NCBI GenBank assembly: GCA_000485475.1
Contig: AXYY01000038.1
Coordinates: 1-25,772 of the forward strand
Direction: 5' to 3'
Source of the DNA: Candidatus Ancillula trichonymphae ImTpAt
GTDB taxonomy: Bacteria; Actinomycetota; Actinomycetes; Actinomycetales; Bifidobacteriaceae
Length of the DNA: 25,772 bases
Shown: positions 7,010 through 16,439 of the stretch, in pieces
Numbering within the stretch: the first letter of the stretch is position 1
Layout: each line of letters opens with the position of its first letter
Position numbers and translations under genes: made by a program
The notes under the pieces: model-generated
The model's input: the letters and a program-made list of their open reading frames with translations, nothing else
Told to the model about the DNA's origin: nothing
The model's database searches: none

Positions 7010-10000
7010 GTGGAGAAATTAGAAAAACTTGCAGATGAAATTCTGAGAAGTTCGTGCAGTTATGAGGTGTTTGGTTCAGCAAACTCCGGGAAGACTAGTC
7101 TTGCACTGAACCTCATGGTGCGCGCCAAGGGCATGCACAGACCGGATGGTACGGGCGTAAATGTGGCCACAATATGTTCAAATCGAGTAAATGTAGATAA
7201 CTTCAAGGAAAAGTATCTAGCAGAAATTATCAAGAACAACGTGCAGCTAGTTGAAAAGACCATCAACATACGCACAATCCACTCTTTGTGCTGCAAAATA
7301 CTTTTACAGTATGCTGACTACGCAAAAAGCCATCAGGAGCAAAGTAGACATTTAGAAAATCAGTTTTTGACCGGACCGGAAGAAGATGTTCTAATTGCAC
7401 AAGTGGTAAGCACCATCATTCAGAACGCTGCAGATGGAAAACTGGAGTTGTGCAGGATTACTCCGAAGATTGCCAAGACCAAGAAGTTCACTCAAGAGCT
7501 GCGAGAACTAATTGAGGCTGCGGAAAATCTGGGCACTACGCCCGACGAACTTGATGCGCTAGGCGGGAAATACGGTGTGGGCATCTGGAAAGATGCGAGA
7601 CATTTCTACAACGAGTACATGCGGTTGCTTGACGATGAGAAGAAGGTTGATCATGTCGGCACCATTTCTAGTGCAACTGAAGTGCTAAAAACGAACAGGA
7701 TTGATACCGAACTAGACATATTAGTAGTTGATGACGCAGAAGAATTGTCATATTCTGCACTGAATCTGATCAGAACAATTATGGACAGTGGAACACGCGT
7801 TGTTCTAATTGGTAATCCGAATGAAGCTGTATATGACTTTCGTGGATCGGTCATAAACTTCAAGAACACACTGCAAACAACGCACAAAACAGCAAGAATT
7901 ATGCTAGATGATGAATATGCACCAAATCTTGTCCCGGAACAAGCAATAATGCAGCACCTTCAAAAATTCAAGAATAGCAGCAATGCTGGTGTTGACTATA
8001 GGGTTCTGCGCACGAAAACCTTTGAAAATCTAGACTCGCAAATTCAGTATGCAATTTATGAAATCAGGAAAAATATTTTAGAACTTTATGAAGTTGATAA
8101 TCAGGATATTGACTACAGCAAGTTCGCCATAATTGCTAGGTCGATATCAATTCTACAAGAAGTAAAACTAAAACTAGACTTGAGTAAAATTCCAACAAAT
8201 TACCCAACATACCAGATCGCAATAAAAAAACAAGCAGTGTGGAAATCATTTGTATGCATCATACGAGCGGCAAAAATAGAATTGAGTGGTGTGGACAGTA
8301 GTGAGAACATTGACGAGTATAGCATAAAATACAGACATAAGGACGTCGAGCAGTGTTATTTTGTCATGCTTAATCAAAGAACATCAACTAAAAAGGCTTC
8401 TGAAAGATTAATTAAAGTAGCAATGAAATCCATCAAAAATAACTGTGGTATTTCTAAAACTTTGTGGAATATTTGGAGCGCTGCAAATATTTCAAAAACA
8501 CTAAGAACACAAGCACTCAACCTATCAGACATCAACGCTTATAACGCCATTAACGTAGCTATACAAATTTTTAATTATGCCAACGAATACGAGAACAGAA
8601 CAAGTCAAGACATATACGATTTTATAGAATATTACAGTGAGCAAAATTTTTCTGCTGATAATTTGTACGCAAACACCCATATGAATGGAATAAATTTGCT
8701 GACTCCAGCCAGCGCAAAGGGAAAACACTTTGACCATGCTTTTATACTAGAATTGAATGACGGAATCTGGCCAAATCTAAAATCACGTGATTTATTGTTG
8801 AGATACACCTCACTTTTTGATATAAAATTGAACATCTTTAATTCGAATAACGATGGAATCCTTGCCATATCAAAAATAAATAAACAAAAAGAAGTGTTAA
8901 ATTCAGAATTAAGGGCACTGTATGTTGCAATAACGAGAACAACACACAACTTGTATATTTTTTCAACGGACTCTGAAGAGTCTGAGCCCTCTTCGTTTTT
9001 CCAAAATGCAAGGTTTTTTGATAATGAAACAACTGATGTAGACAATTCTACAACTTCGAAATTTAAGGCATTTGACTTGCAAACACTTGTATATATGTTG
9101 CGCCTTGAACTCACTACATTTTCGTATAAAAATCCCGGTATTTCTGCCAACAAATTAAGCGCACACCCCAGTGCAACAATGTTAAAAAAAATGTTTAATA
9201 TGCAAATTGAGAATACGAAAATTTCTAATTGGTATTATGCAAACGAAATTTCTAGTAATTGTTCAGTTTTTGACAATGGTTTAGACGATAACCACCACAT
9301 TACAATATCACCATCTTCTGTCGAGACTCTTCTTAAATGTCCGTTGAGGTGGTTCTTTGAGAGAAGTGGCGGAAACAAGTCATCAGTAAAGGCAAAAATT
9401 GGAACAGTTGTTCATGAAGTACTTAGGGAAGTAAATCAATCTTGTAATTCAAGAGAAGAAACGCTAAAATTACTTCTTGAAACGTTGCGGAACTTGATCG
9501 ATAAACGAGACCTAAAGTCAGAGTTCAACAATAAATTTGAAGAATATATAGAGATACAAAATATAGAAAAGATGATGGCAGTTGCTGCAGATTACTACCA
9601 TAACGCATTATTGAACCAAAATGTAGTTGCAAAAATTAACGGAGAGGAATTAAATGAGGCAAAATTTGAATATAAATTATCAGTTGACGAAAATGACAAT
9701 ATACCTTTACGTTTTGTTGGGCGTATTGACCGCGTAGAAGAGAACAATAACGGAGAATTACTAGTAGTAGACTGGAAAACTGGCAAAAATAAGTGGGCAA
9801 AAAATAAGTTACCCCAGAAAGCGCGGGATAGTGGCTTAGATGAAAATCCTCAACTTCTGATCTACCAAATGCTCCTGAAACGTGGAACTTATTTGCCCAG
9901 TGAAAGCAATACCTCAGAGAATGCAAAAATTGACAAAAAAATTTCTGGAGGAAAACTTGTCTATTTGGGCAAGAAAGCGGGTACACTAGAAAGTAAAGAA

Positions 10001-10198
10001 TACACCCAGAAGAGTATTGATGAACTACCTTTAGAAGTGGATGCAATGCTGAAGTTAACTTGTGGTGCATTAAACAGCAACATATTTGATACAGATGAAG
10101 AAGCAAATCTCTGTAGAACCTGTGAATTAAAATACGCCTGTATAAAATCTGATGCAGGAAAAATGGTAGGGCAAAATGCTTTTGAAGTAGTGGAATAA
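7010..10198 (+). CDS. adnA: AdnA-like helicase-nuclease subunit
   Basis: This is a UvrD/RecB-type ATPase fused to a C-terminal PD-(D/E)XK nuclease (1062 residues), matching the first subunit of the actinobacterial AdnAB complex that resects double-strand breaks. Seen in order: Walker A FGSANSGKTS (about 21-30), Walker B region LVVDDAEE (about 240), GNPNEAVYDFRG (about 270), and motif VI ALYVAITRTTHNLYIF (about 640). The nuclease follows, with LLKCPLRWFFE (about 775), GTVVHEVL, GRIDRVE (about 905), VDWKTGK (about 920) and PQLLIYQ. CRTCELKYAC near the end, together with the earlier Cys, would hold an iron-sulfur cluster. Motif V is poor (PASAKGKHFDHAF), in keeping with the weaker AdnA motor. 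The stop overlaps the adnB ATG in TAATG. Base composition falls from 34/60 GC at 7081-7140 to 13/60 at 9181-9240. Confidence 0.85.
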   Translation: MEKLEKLADEILRSSCSYEVFGSANSGKTSLALNLMVRAKGMHRPDGTGVNVATICSNRVNVDNFKEKYLAEIIKNNVQLVEKTINIRTIHSLCCKILLQYADYAKSHQEQSRHLENQFLTGPEEDVLIAQVVSTIIQNAADGKLELCRITPKIAKTKKFTQELRELIEAAENLGTTPDELDALGGKYGVGIWKDARHFYNEYMRLLDDEKKVDHVGTISSATEVLKTNRIDTELDILVVDDAEELSYSALNLIRTIMDSGTRVVLIGNPNEAVYDFRGSVINFKNTLQTTHKTARIMLDDEYAPNLVPEQAIMQHLQKFKNSSNAGVDYRVLRTKTFENLDSQIQYAIYEIRKNILELYEVDNQDIDYSKFAIIARSISILQEVKLKLDLSKIPTNYPTYQIAIKKQAVWKSFVCIIRAAKIELSGVDSSENIDEYSIKYRHKDVEQCYFVMLNQRTSTKKASERLIKVAMKSIKNNCGISKTLWNIWSAANISKTLRTQALNLSDINAYNAINVAIQIFNYANEYENRTSQDIYDFIEYYSEQNFSADNLYANTHMNGINLLTPASAKGKHFDHAFILELNDGIWPNLKSRDLLLRYTSLFDIKLNIFNSNNDGILAISKINKQKEVLNSELRALYVAITRTTHNLYIFSTDSEESEPSSFFQNARFFDNETTDVDNSTTSKFKAFDLQTLVYMLRLELTTFSYKNPGISANKLSAHPSATMLKKMFNMQIENTKISNWYYANEISSNCSVFDNGLDDNHHITISPSSVETLLKCPLRWFFERSGGNKSSVKAKIGTVVHEVLREVNQSCNSREETLKLLLETLRNLIDKRDLKSEFNNKFEEYIEIQNIEKMMAVAADYYHNALLNQNVVAKINGEELNEAKFEYKLSVDENDNIPLRFVGRIDRVEENNNGELLVVDWKTGKNKWAKNKLPQKARDSGLDENPQLLIYQMLLKRGTYLPSESNTSENAKIDKKISGGKLVYLGKKAGTLESKEYTQKSIDELPLEVDAMLKLTCGALNSNIFDTDEEANLCRTCELKYACIKSDAGKMVGQNAFEVVE

Positions 10199-13100
10199 TG
10201 GAGGTAAGTAGTAAAATGTATGGCGCAGATGATATAGCGAAAATATTGGGCATTTTCCCACCAACTCCAGAACAGCGTAGTATTATTGAGGCACCAGTCG
10301 ATGAACCGTCCCTCGTAATTGCTGGTGCTGGTGCTGGAAAAACTGAAACTATGGCCAATAGAATTATATTTCTAGTTGCAAATGAATTTTTTGCTCCAGA
10401 CCAAATACTAGGTCTTACATTCACGAAAAAGGCTAGGGGCGAATTAAATGCAAGAATAAAATCGCGATTGAAAAAGTTTAATATGATTGTTGGAAAAGAA
10501 AAAGAGAACTCCATGTATGGTTTTGGAAATACAGGTGATTTTTCGCAAACTCTGTACCCTGACATACTGACATACAACGCATTCGCAGCTAATATTACGG
10601 ACGACTTCGGCATATACTATGGTATTGATCCTAATACGCGTGTATTGAGTGCTGCAGATAAATATATACTGGCCAAAAATGCAATACTGTCAGTGATCGA
10701 AATGGATAATAATTTTATAAATACTTTAGGAAAAAGTTTAGACAAAGACTTAAATTTGAATTCAATGATACGGAATATGCTGCATTTTAATGATAATATT
10801 ACAAATAATCTATGTGATATTGATATATTAGAAAAATGGCTTGGCAATACATATGAAGAACTAATACGGAAAAATTTGGGCACTAGAGGGAGAAAAGATT
10901 ACACAAAATTACTGAAAGATAATCCGATTATCGAGGCAACAATTGTGGAAGAAAGAATCAAAAAATCTATTGAATATAGAATAAATATGTTAAAAGTTGT
11001 TAAAGAGTTAAAAAGACAAAAAGAAAATTATAACGCAATAGATTTTTCAGATCAAATCGCACTTGCCACTGAAATTACTAGTGAAAATATGGAAATAGTA
11101 GAAGATATTCAAGAACAATATAAAGTTGTAATCTTAGATGAATATCAAGACACATCAGCTGCTCAAGTTGTTATGCTACAAAATGCCTTCAAAAACACGC
11201 AATCCATAATGGCAGTTGGAGATCCAAATCAAGCAATTTACGGATGGCGTGGAGCAAGTTCGGCAAATATTGTAGAATTTCCGAATCACTTTAAGGCAAA
11301 AGATAAAAGTCCAGCAAAAAAATATAGCCTTATGACATCATGGAGAAATAGTAAATCCATACTAAAGATTGCAAATTCTATATCCAAAAAACTCAACGAA
11401 AATGTTAAAGAATTAAGCGCTAGTAAAAACGCAAGTAGTGGAACTGTAAAGATTGAATTGTGCGCATCTGATATTCCCACAACTATTAAATTTTCCTCAC
11501 CTGAGCAGCTACACTTATTCGATGAGCTAACAGAAAGAAATACACAAGAAATTGAAATGGACACTACAGAAATCGCCGTAGAAAAGGATACGGAAGTTCT
11601 AGTTGTTGCTGATTATATAGAGGAAAATTGGAGTAGATATAATCCACAGGATAAAGATCCGGACAAGAAACGAACTGCCGCAGTATTATGTCCGGCTCGC
11701 TCAGATTTTCTGGTCTTCAAGAATGAACTTGACAAGAGGAATATACCTACTGAAATTGTCGGACTTGGAGGGCTGCTTGAACTACCTGAAATCACCGATG
11801 TAATAGCACTTATATCTGTCGCAGTGGATTGCGAAGAGTCTGCCTACTTGATACGGTTATTAGTTTCACCAAGAATAAATTTAGGACCAAGAGATATAAA
11901 TGTACTTGGTAAATTTGTCATCAACTCTAGCTCATCAAAAATTCGAAGTTTCGTTGATGTAATAGTAAATTCACTAATTGATGATACTTTTGCTTCCGAA
12001 GTGGAGAACTCTATTGGAAAACAGGAGACATTTTCTAGAATACAAGATCTAGCAAGTATGATTGTAAAAATGAAGCGGTATATCGCAAATTCAGTATGCG
12101 AAATTATTGAAAAAGCGATAGAAATTCTAAAAATCGAAAGTGAACTGAAGATAATCAATCAGTTAGCCGAGGTTGTACTATTGGACAAAGAAGACAACGT
12201 ACAAAACTGTAAAAGTAATATTTATACTGCAAATATCAATTTGAATTCGTTTAGGTTTTTGGCGGCTGAATACAGTAGGAATACTACTGACGAATCAATC
12301 AACAATTTTTTGAAATGGATTGAATTATCAAAAGAACAAGACAATGGACTAGATATGCCAATTCGCCCTGTTAATAAAAACGCAGTTCAAATTATAACTA
12401 TTCATGGCGCAAAAGGACTTGAGTGGGATGTTGTGTGCTCAACATCAAACACAACGAAACAGTTCCTGTACGATACTCGTGATGTCAGCAAACAGTTCGA
12501 TGCGTATGGCTCGTATGTGGCAAGAGTAGAACATGGCTGGCTAGACTCAAAATGCAAACTACCAGATGCACTAACACTAGACAAAAAAATACTGACCAGA
12601 AGCCGCAGTTTGGAGTTGTCCGAGATTACGAACCGCTATAAGTATGACGCAGTAATTGGTGAGTATGAGCGAAATCTTGGTCTTGAAAATCTGGCTGAGA
12701 AGCGAAGACTTGCATATGTTGCATACACTCGCGCAAAATCGCATCTACTCATAACTGCAAGCTTGTTCGTTCGCGGAATGAAGAAGATGACTATGCCAAC
12801 GCCGTTTTTTCTGGACGCAGTTTATGCAAGTGTAAAAAATGAAGACAACCGCATACACAAGGCGATGGACAAACTGATTGCGAATTTCCACAGCGATAAT
12901 ACCTACGAATTTCCGACGCAGAAGACAACACGAAAGTCTGCGAAGTGGCCAAACTACAGAATTTCGAAGCTGCAAGAGGCCATTATCAAGAGTGCACGCG
13001 CAGTGGAAAAAGCATCTGAAATTCTGGAATATTCTGAAGATAATCCAGTTCAGCGGCAGATGAAACTTCTATTGGGCGAATATGAACTCCGAAAAAATCA

Positions 13101-13740
13101 GCAGAAGAATTGGCGTGAACATGCAAAACTACCGGTTAACTTATCCACCTCCAATACGGTTCAGCTAGTTGAAAATAGGGAGAAATTTTTGGAAAATCTG
13201 GTGTGTAAAATGCCCAACGAGCCGCTGAAACAAAGCAATCTTGGTGCAAAATTCCACCTGTGGATTGACTCATACTACAAAGCGAAGTGCTACGAAAATC
13301 TCGAGAGTGGTAATTACGAGTACAAAAGTGATGGACTCGAAAAAGGTGAGACACTTGACATTTTGGTGAAGAATTTTTTGGCAACTAAGTGGGCGCTAAT
13401 GGCGCCGCATATAACTGAGCAGGAAATTAACTACCTGGATAGTTCGCACGTTATAACTGCGCGTATTGATGCAATTTTTGAACTAGATGGAGAATATGAG
13501 ATTGTTGATTGGAAAACTGGAAAACTACCACACAAGAGTAAGATAAATGATAGAGCAATCCAACTGGCCATTTACCGGAAGGCATGGTTAAAACTACATT
13601 CAGAAATTGAACCGGAACAAGTCAACGCATCATTTGTATATGTTGCAGAAAACAAAAACATCAAGTATAATGCGCACGAACTTGACATTTTGTATAGCAA
13701 GATGTTGAACTCGCTAAGTGCTAAATATCATTACCAATAG
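10198..13740 (+). CDS. adnB: AdnB-like helicase-nuclease subunit
   Basis: This is the partner of AdnA: a superfamily 1 helicase (about 1-860) with a C-terminal RecB-type nuclease (about 1000-1180), 1180 residues. All motor motifs are strong: VIAGAGAGKTETMANR (about 40-55), VVILDEYQDTSAAQ (about 310), AVGDPNQAIYGWRGAS (about 340), ITIHGAKGLEWDVV (about 735) and YVAYTRAKSHLLI (about 840). The nuclease shows GAKFHLWIDSYY, ARIDAIFEL, EIVDWKTGK (about 1100) and IQLAIYRKAW, all intact. No cysteine cluster is seen here. The first ATG (10198) overlaps the adnA stop. A strong GGAGGT (10200-10205) sits inside that start and 10 nt before a second ATG at 10216, which may be the main start. The first 2.2 kb are very AT-rich (15/60 GC at 10741-10800), while the last 1.3 kb return to normal. 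The 3' end overlaps pknA tail-to-tail by 20 bp. Confidence 0.88.
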   Translation: MEVSSKMYGADDIAKILGIFPPTPEQRSIIEAPVDEPSLVIAGAGAGKTETMANRIIFLVANEFFAPDQILGLTFTKKARGELNARIKSRLKKFNMIVGKEKENSMYGFGNTGDFSQTLYPDILTYNAFAANITDDFGIYYGIDPNTRVLSAADKYILAKNAILSVIEMDNNFINTLGKSLDKDLNLNSMIRNMLHFNDNITNNLCDIDILEKWLGNTYEELIRKNLGTRGRKDYTKLLKDNPIIEATIVEERIKKSIEYRINMLKVVKELKRQKENYNAIDFSDQIALATEITSENMEIVEDIQEQYKVVILDEYQDTSAAQVVMLQNAFKNTQSIMAVGDPNQAIYGWRGASSANIVEFPNHFKAKDKSPAKKYSLMTSWRNSKSILKIANSISKKLNENVKELSASKNASSGTVKIELCASDIPTTIKFSSPEQLHLFDELTERNTQEIEMDTTEIAVEKDTEVLVVADYIEENWSRYNPQDKDPDKKRTAAVLCPARSDFLVFKNELDKRNIPTEIVGLGGLLELPEITDVIALISVAVDCEESAYLIRLLVSPRINLGPRDINVLGKFVINSSSSKIRSFVDVIVNSLIDDTFASEVENSIGKQETFSRIQDLASMIVKMKRYIANSVCEIIEKAIEILKIESELKIINQLAEVVLLDKEDNVQNCKSNIYTANINLNSFRFLAAEYSRNTTDESINNFLKWIELSKEQDNGLDMPIRPVNKNAVQIITIHGAKGLEWDVVCSTSNTTKQFLYDTRDVSKQFDAYGSYVARVEHGWLDSKCKLPDALTLDKKILTRSRSLELSEITNRYKYDAVIGEYERNLGLENLAEKRRLAYVAYTRAKSHLLITASLFVRGMKKMTMPTPFFLDAVYASVKNEDNRIHKAMDKLIANFHSDNTYEFPTQKTTRKSAKWPNYRISKLQEAIIKSARAVEKASEILEYSEDNPVQRQMKLLLGEYELRKNQQKNWREHAKLPVNLSTSNTVQLVENREKFLENLVCKMPNEPLKQSNLGAKFHLWIDSYYKAKCYENLESGNYEYKSDGLEKGETLDILVKNFLATKWALMAPHITEQEINYLDSSHVITARIDAIFELDGEYEIVDWKTGKLPHKSKINDRAIQLAIYRKAWLKLHSEIEPEQVNASFVYVAENKNIKYNAHELDILYSKMLNSLSAKYHYQ
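10200..10205 (+). promoter_or_regulatory. Shine-Dalgarno GGAGGT favouring the 10216 start of adnB
   Basis: GGAGGT lies 10 nt before the in-frame ATG at 10216 and overlaps the first ATG at 10198. It suggests initiation at 10216 as well as, or instead of, coupled restart at 10198. Confidence 0.5.
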
Positions 13741-14962
13741 AGATACCGATGAACACAAGAAGTCCGATGATTATGCAGATTACGATAATCAAAAACCACA
13801 TGTTTGCATCAAGGAACTGTAATTTATTCTTGTGCCCGCACCTGCCGGTGTTCAATTGGTATCTGTTGTTCGGTGGTACTGGTGATATTAAGCGCGCGGA
13901 TGCACTTTTATGGGAACTGGGATCAGATCTGCGCTGCGAGTGCGCACGTTGAGATCGTGCAGTGTCCACACCCGCAGATTTCTCGTTCTTTTGCGAATGC
14001 AGATGTTGTAGATGAGCGCGCGGCGCCTTATGTGATGAGGAGTGCGCTGGCTGTTTTTGTGCACCCGCAGTTATAGATGTTGAAGTATTATCTCGAAATT
14101 GACGCAGCACTATGGAATTTTTGGGAGGTTGCTGTGATTGCTTCAAGGACTTCAGAATCTCGTCAAACTGATCTGCAACCTTTCCCGCATCAACTGCACG
14201 GTTTTTAACATCTTTCTCTAGCAGATTCATCACAAGTTTTTCAAATGCAGCATTTTTGTTCTCAGTCATCAAAGGAACAGAGGCATTAACTTGTGCGATA
14301 GCGATGTCAACAGCATTCTTTCCACCAAATGGTCGTCGCCCTTGACTTGCTTCATACGCTATAACTCCTAGTGCGTATATATCGGACTGCGGTGTCGCTT
14401 CATCACCAATTGCTTGTTCAGGTGATAAATACTGCGCAGTTCCGACAATCATTCCGGCAGCCGTCATATTCATCTGATTTTGCGCTCTGGAAACACCAAA
14501 ATCTACAACCTTTACAAACCCATCTGGTTCAACTAATACGTTCGCAGGTTTAATATCTCTGTGGATAATTCCCTTTGTGTGTGCGAACTTCAACGCCCTA
14601 GCAATTTGAGAAAGTATCGGTAGTAGTTGCTCTAATGGCATGATCGGCGTTTTGTGTAACATATTCGCAAATGTCTGCCCTTCAACGTATTCCATAATTA
14701 TAAAACCGATCCGATTTTGCTCGTAGTAATCATGAAGTGCAACAATATTTGGATGAGTTAAAACTGCATTGTTCCGCGCCTCAATTCTCAGCCGCTGCAA
14801 AAAATCCTCATTTCCTGCATGTTCTTCGCGCATGGCCTTTACTGCAACAGATCGCCCCAGTATGCTGTCCTTCGCAATCCACATCTCCCCCATTCCACCA
14901 ACCGCAATTTGTTTCATCAAAGTGTAACGATTGTTAATGACAATATTTGGAGTTAACTTCAC
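13721..14962 (-). CDS. pknA: Ser/Thr protein kinase, PknA type, without extracellular sensor
   Basis: This membrane-anchored Hanks-type kinase of 413 residues phosphorylates cell-division and cell-wall proteins. The kinase domain (about 13-270) is complete: glycine loop VGGMGEMW (21-28), K42 in VAVKAM, catalytic HRDIKPAN (134-141, D136), DFG (154-156) and GTAQYLSPEQA. A basic, serine-rich, low-complexity linker (about 271-385) follows, then one membrane helix (about 388-409) and only four more residues. There are no PASTA repeats. Position next to pbpA and the sequence (GTAQY, PQSDIYALGV, RRPFGGKNAVDIA) fit PknA rather than PknB. Mycobacterial PknA has two activation-loop Thr before GTAQY; here one (T167) remains and the other site is Ala169. 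The GTG start follows the pbpA stop by one base, in an operon with its targets. PknB, normally next, is missing. Confidence 0.88.
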   Translation of the reverse strand: MKLTPNIVINNRYTLMKQIAVGGMGEMWIAKDSILGRSVAVKAMREEHAGNEDFLQRLRIEARNNAVLTHPNIVALHDYYEQNRIGFIIMEYVEGQTFANMLHKTPIMPLEQLLPILSQIARALKFAHTKGIIHRDIKPANVLVEPDGFVKVVDFGVSRAQNQMNMTAAGMIVGTAQYLSPEQAIGDEATPQSDIYALGVIAYEASQGRRPFGGKNAVDIAIAQVNASVPLMTENKNAAFEKLVMNLLEKDVKNRAVDAGKVADQFDEILKSLKQSQQPPKNSIVLRQFRDNTSTSITAGAQKQPAHSSSHKAPRAHLQHLHSQKNEKSAGVDTARSQRAHSQRRSDPSSHKSASARLISPVPPNNRYQLNTGRCGHKNKLQFLDANMWFLIIVICIIIGLLVFIGISIGNDI

Positions 14963-14963
14963 C

Positions 14964-16439
14964 TTAATTAGTCTCCTCTAAGTACGCTTTCATTACCTTG
15001 GCTGCCAGCACGGCCGCATTAGTTCCACCAGATTCACCATTCTCGATGAATACTGAAACAGCAATTTTGGGATCTTCCAGTGGTGCAAAACCAGTGAACC
15101 ACGCATGCGGGAGCAGTTTCGGATCATTCTCCGCAGTTCCAGTTTTACCAGCAACCTTAACGCCAGGAATTCGCGCACCACTAGCAACTCCATTAGCAAC
15201 ATTGCCATACATCATCTGTGCGAGTTTCTCGGCAGTTTTAGTCCTGATTGGTTGTCCATACACCGTTGAACTGTAGGTTTTCAAAACGTTCGAGCCATAA
15301 CGAACATCATCAACAATTCTGGGGCGCAGTAGAACACCTCTATTAGCAATTGTCGCAGATATTATGCAGTCCTGAAGTGGAGTTAGTGAAACATCACCCT
15401 GACCAATTGATGCCAGAGCTAAACGATCTTGTGATGCATTATCTGGAAACTTCGAAACTGCAGCGGTAAAGTTATCGCCAGCAATGCTGAATTTGTCACC
15501 AATTCCGAATGCCTTCGCATATTTACTCATGGTACTACTGCCCAACTTGTTGCCGATAATTGCAAATGCAGTGTTACAGGAAACTTCTAGCGCACGTTTC
15601 AGCGACTCTTTGCCATCGGATCTACAACTCGCACCATCAGAATTCAGCAACTCAACATCTGTGCCTGGTAGCCGATACGTTCTAGGTGAATCAACAATAG
15701 TCTCGGGCTCGTATTCATCAGACTCCAAAGCTGCGGCGGCAGTAATCAACTTGAATGTCGAACCAGGTGGGTAAATTTCAGAAACCGCCCTGTTGAGCAT
15801 TGGGCGCGCAGCATCTTCCGCTGCCTTCTGGTATGCATCACCTACAACTTTAGTATCATGAACTGCTAGCTCATTTGCATCATAACTAGGATAACTGGCA
15901 AGCGCAAGTATTCTACCACTCTTCGGTTCAATTGCTACAACCGCACCTTTCTTGCCGCCCAGCGATTCAAGCGCCTCATAAGACACCTTCTGCAGATTCG
16001 AATCAACTGTCAACAACACATCTGCACCGAGATTTGGCTTGTTCATGAAGAAATTCGTAAACTTCTGCGTCGCGAGCTGGCTGATTTCTCCAGTCAACTC
16101 ATAATTCATTGCAGTCTCGACGCCTCTATCAACCCAGTGAGAAATCGAGAAGAACCCAGTAATGGGTGAGTAAATCTTCGAGTCAAGGAATACTCGCTGC
16201 AAGCCAAACGAATCGTTGGAGTTTTCAGAATATGCAACTTTCCTACCATCCGTACCTCGTTCGTGCACCAAAATCGCACCTCGAGAAGCACCAGACATCT
16301 GATACAGATTACGCGCAGAGTTATACGGACTTTCCAGAAGTTCTTTAGCGTTCAAGAACTGAATAGTAGTAGTTGAAACCATTAGTGAAATAATTAACAC
16401 CAGAACCACGAACCAAACTACACGAATCTGTTTATTCAT
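14964..16439 (-). CDS. pbpA: Penicillin-binding protein A (class B transpeptidase)
   Basis: PbpA cross-links peptidoglycan outside the membrane, as partner of the RodA/FtsW polymerase. The 491 residues equal the length of mycobacterial PbpA. One membrane anchor lies at about 8-28, then a dimerisation region containing ASRGAILV, then the transpeptidase domain. Catalytic motifs are all present: STFK (S227-K230), SCN (S287-N289) and KTGT (432-435). The ATG overlaps the rodA stop in ATGA, so the two are translationally coupled, and pknA follows after one base. It is probably controlled through the kinase and phosphatase encoded in the same operon (known for this operon in mycobacteria; inference here). 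Confidence 0.95.
   Translation of the reverse strand: MNKQIRVVWFVVLVLIISLMVSTTTIQFLNAKELLESPYNSARNLYQMSGASRGAILVHERGTDGRKVAYSENSNDSFGLQRVFLDSKIYSPITGFFSISHWVDRGVETAMNYELTGEISQLATQKFTNFFMNKPNLGADVLLTVDSNLQKVSYEALESLGGKKGAVVAIEPKSGRILALASYPSYDANELAVHDTKVVGDAYQKAAEDAARPMLNRAVSEIYPPGSTFKLITAAAALESDEYEPETIVDSPRTYRLPGTDVELLNSDGASCRSDGKESLKRALEVSCNTAFAIIGNKLGSSTMSKYAKAFGIGDKFSIAGDNFTAAVSKFPDNASQDRLALASIGQGDVSLTPLQDCIISATIANRGVLLRPRIVDDVRYGSNVLKTYSSTVYGQPIRTKTAEKLAQMMYGNVANGVASGARIPGVKVAGKTGTAENDPKLLPHAWFTGFAPLEDPKIAVSVFIENGESGGTNAAVLAAKVMKAYLEETN

Noticed and set aside
8632..9153. Minus-strand open frame of 173 codons inside adnA
   Set aside because: Antisense shadow of adnA; no recognisable motif, no promoter of the type used elsewhere in the window.
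9636..10613. Long minus-strand open frame (325 codons) across the adnA/adnB junction
   Set aside because: It is antisense to two strongly supported genes, rich in Phe, Leu and Ser as expected for the complement of AT-rich coding DNA, and shows no domain or start signal.
7010..13740. AdnAB pair as a phage-defence or mobile helicase-nuclease system
   Set aside because: Both proteins have the layout and gene order of the housekeeping actinobacterial AdnAB resection complex, and no integrase, methylase or other defence gene lies nearby. AddAB naming is a possible alternative.
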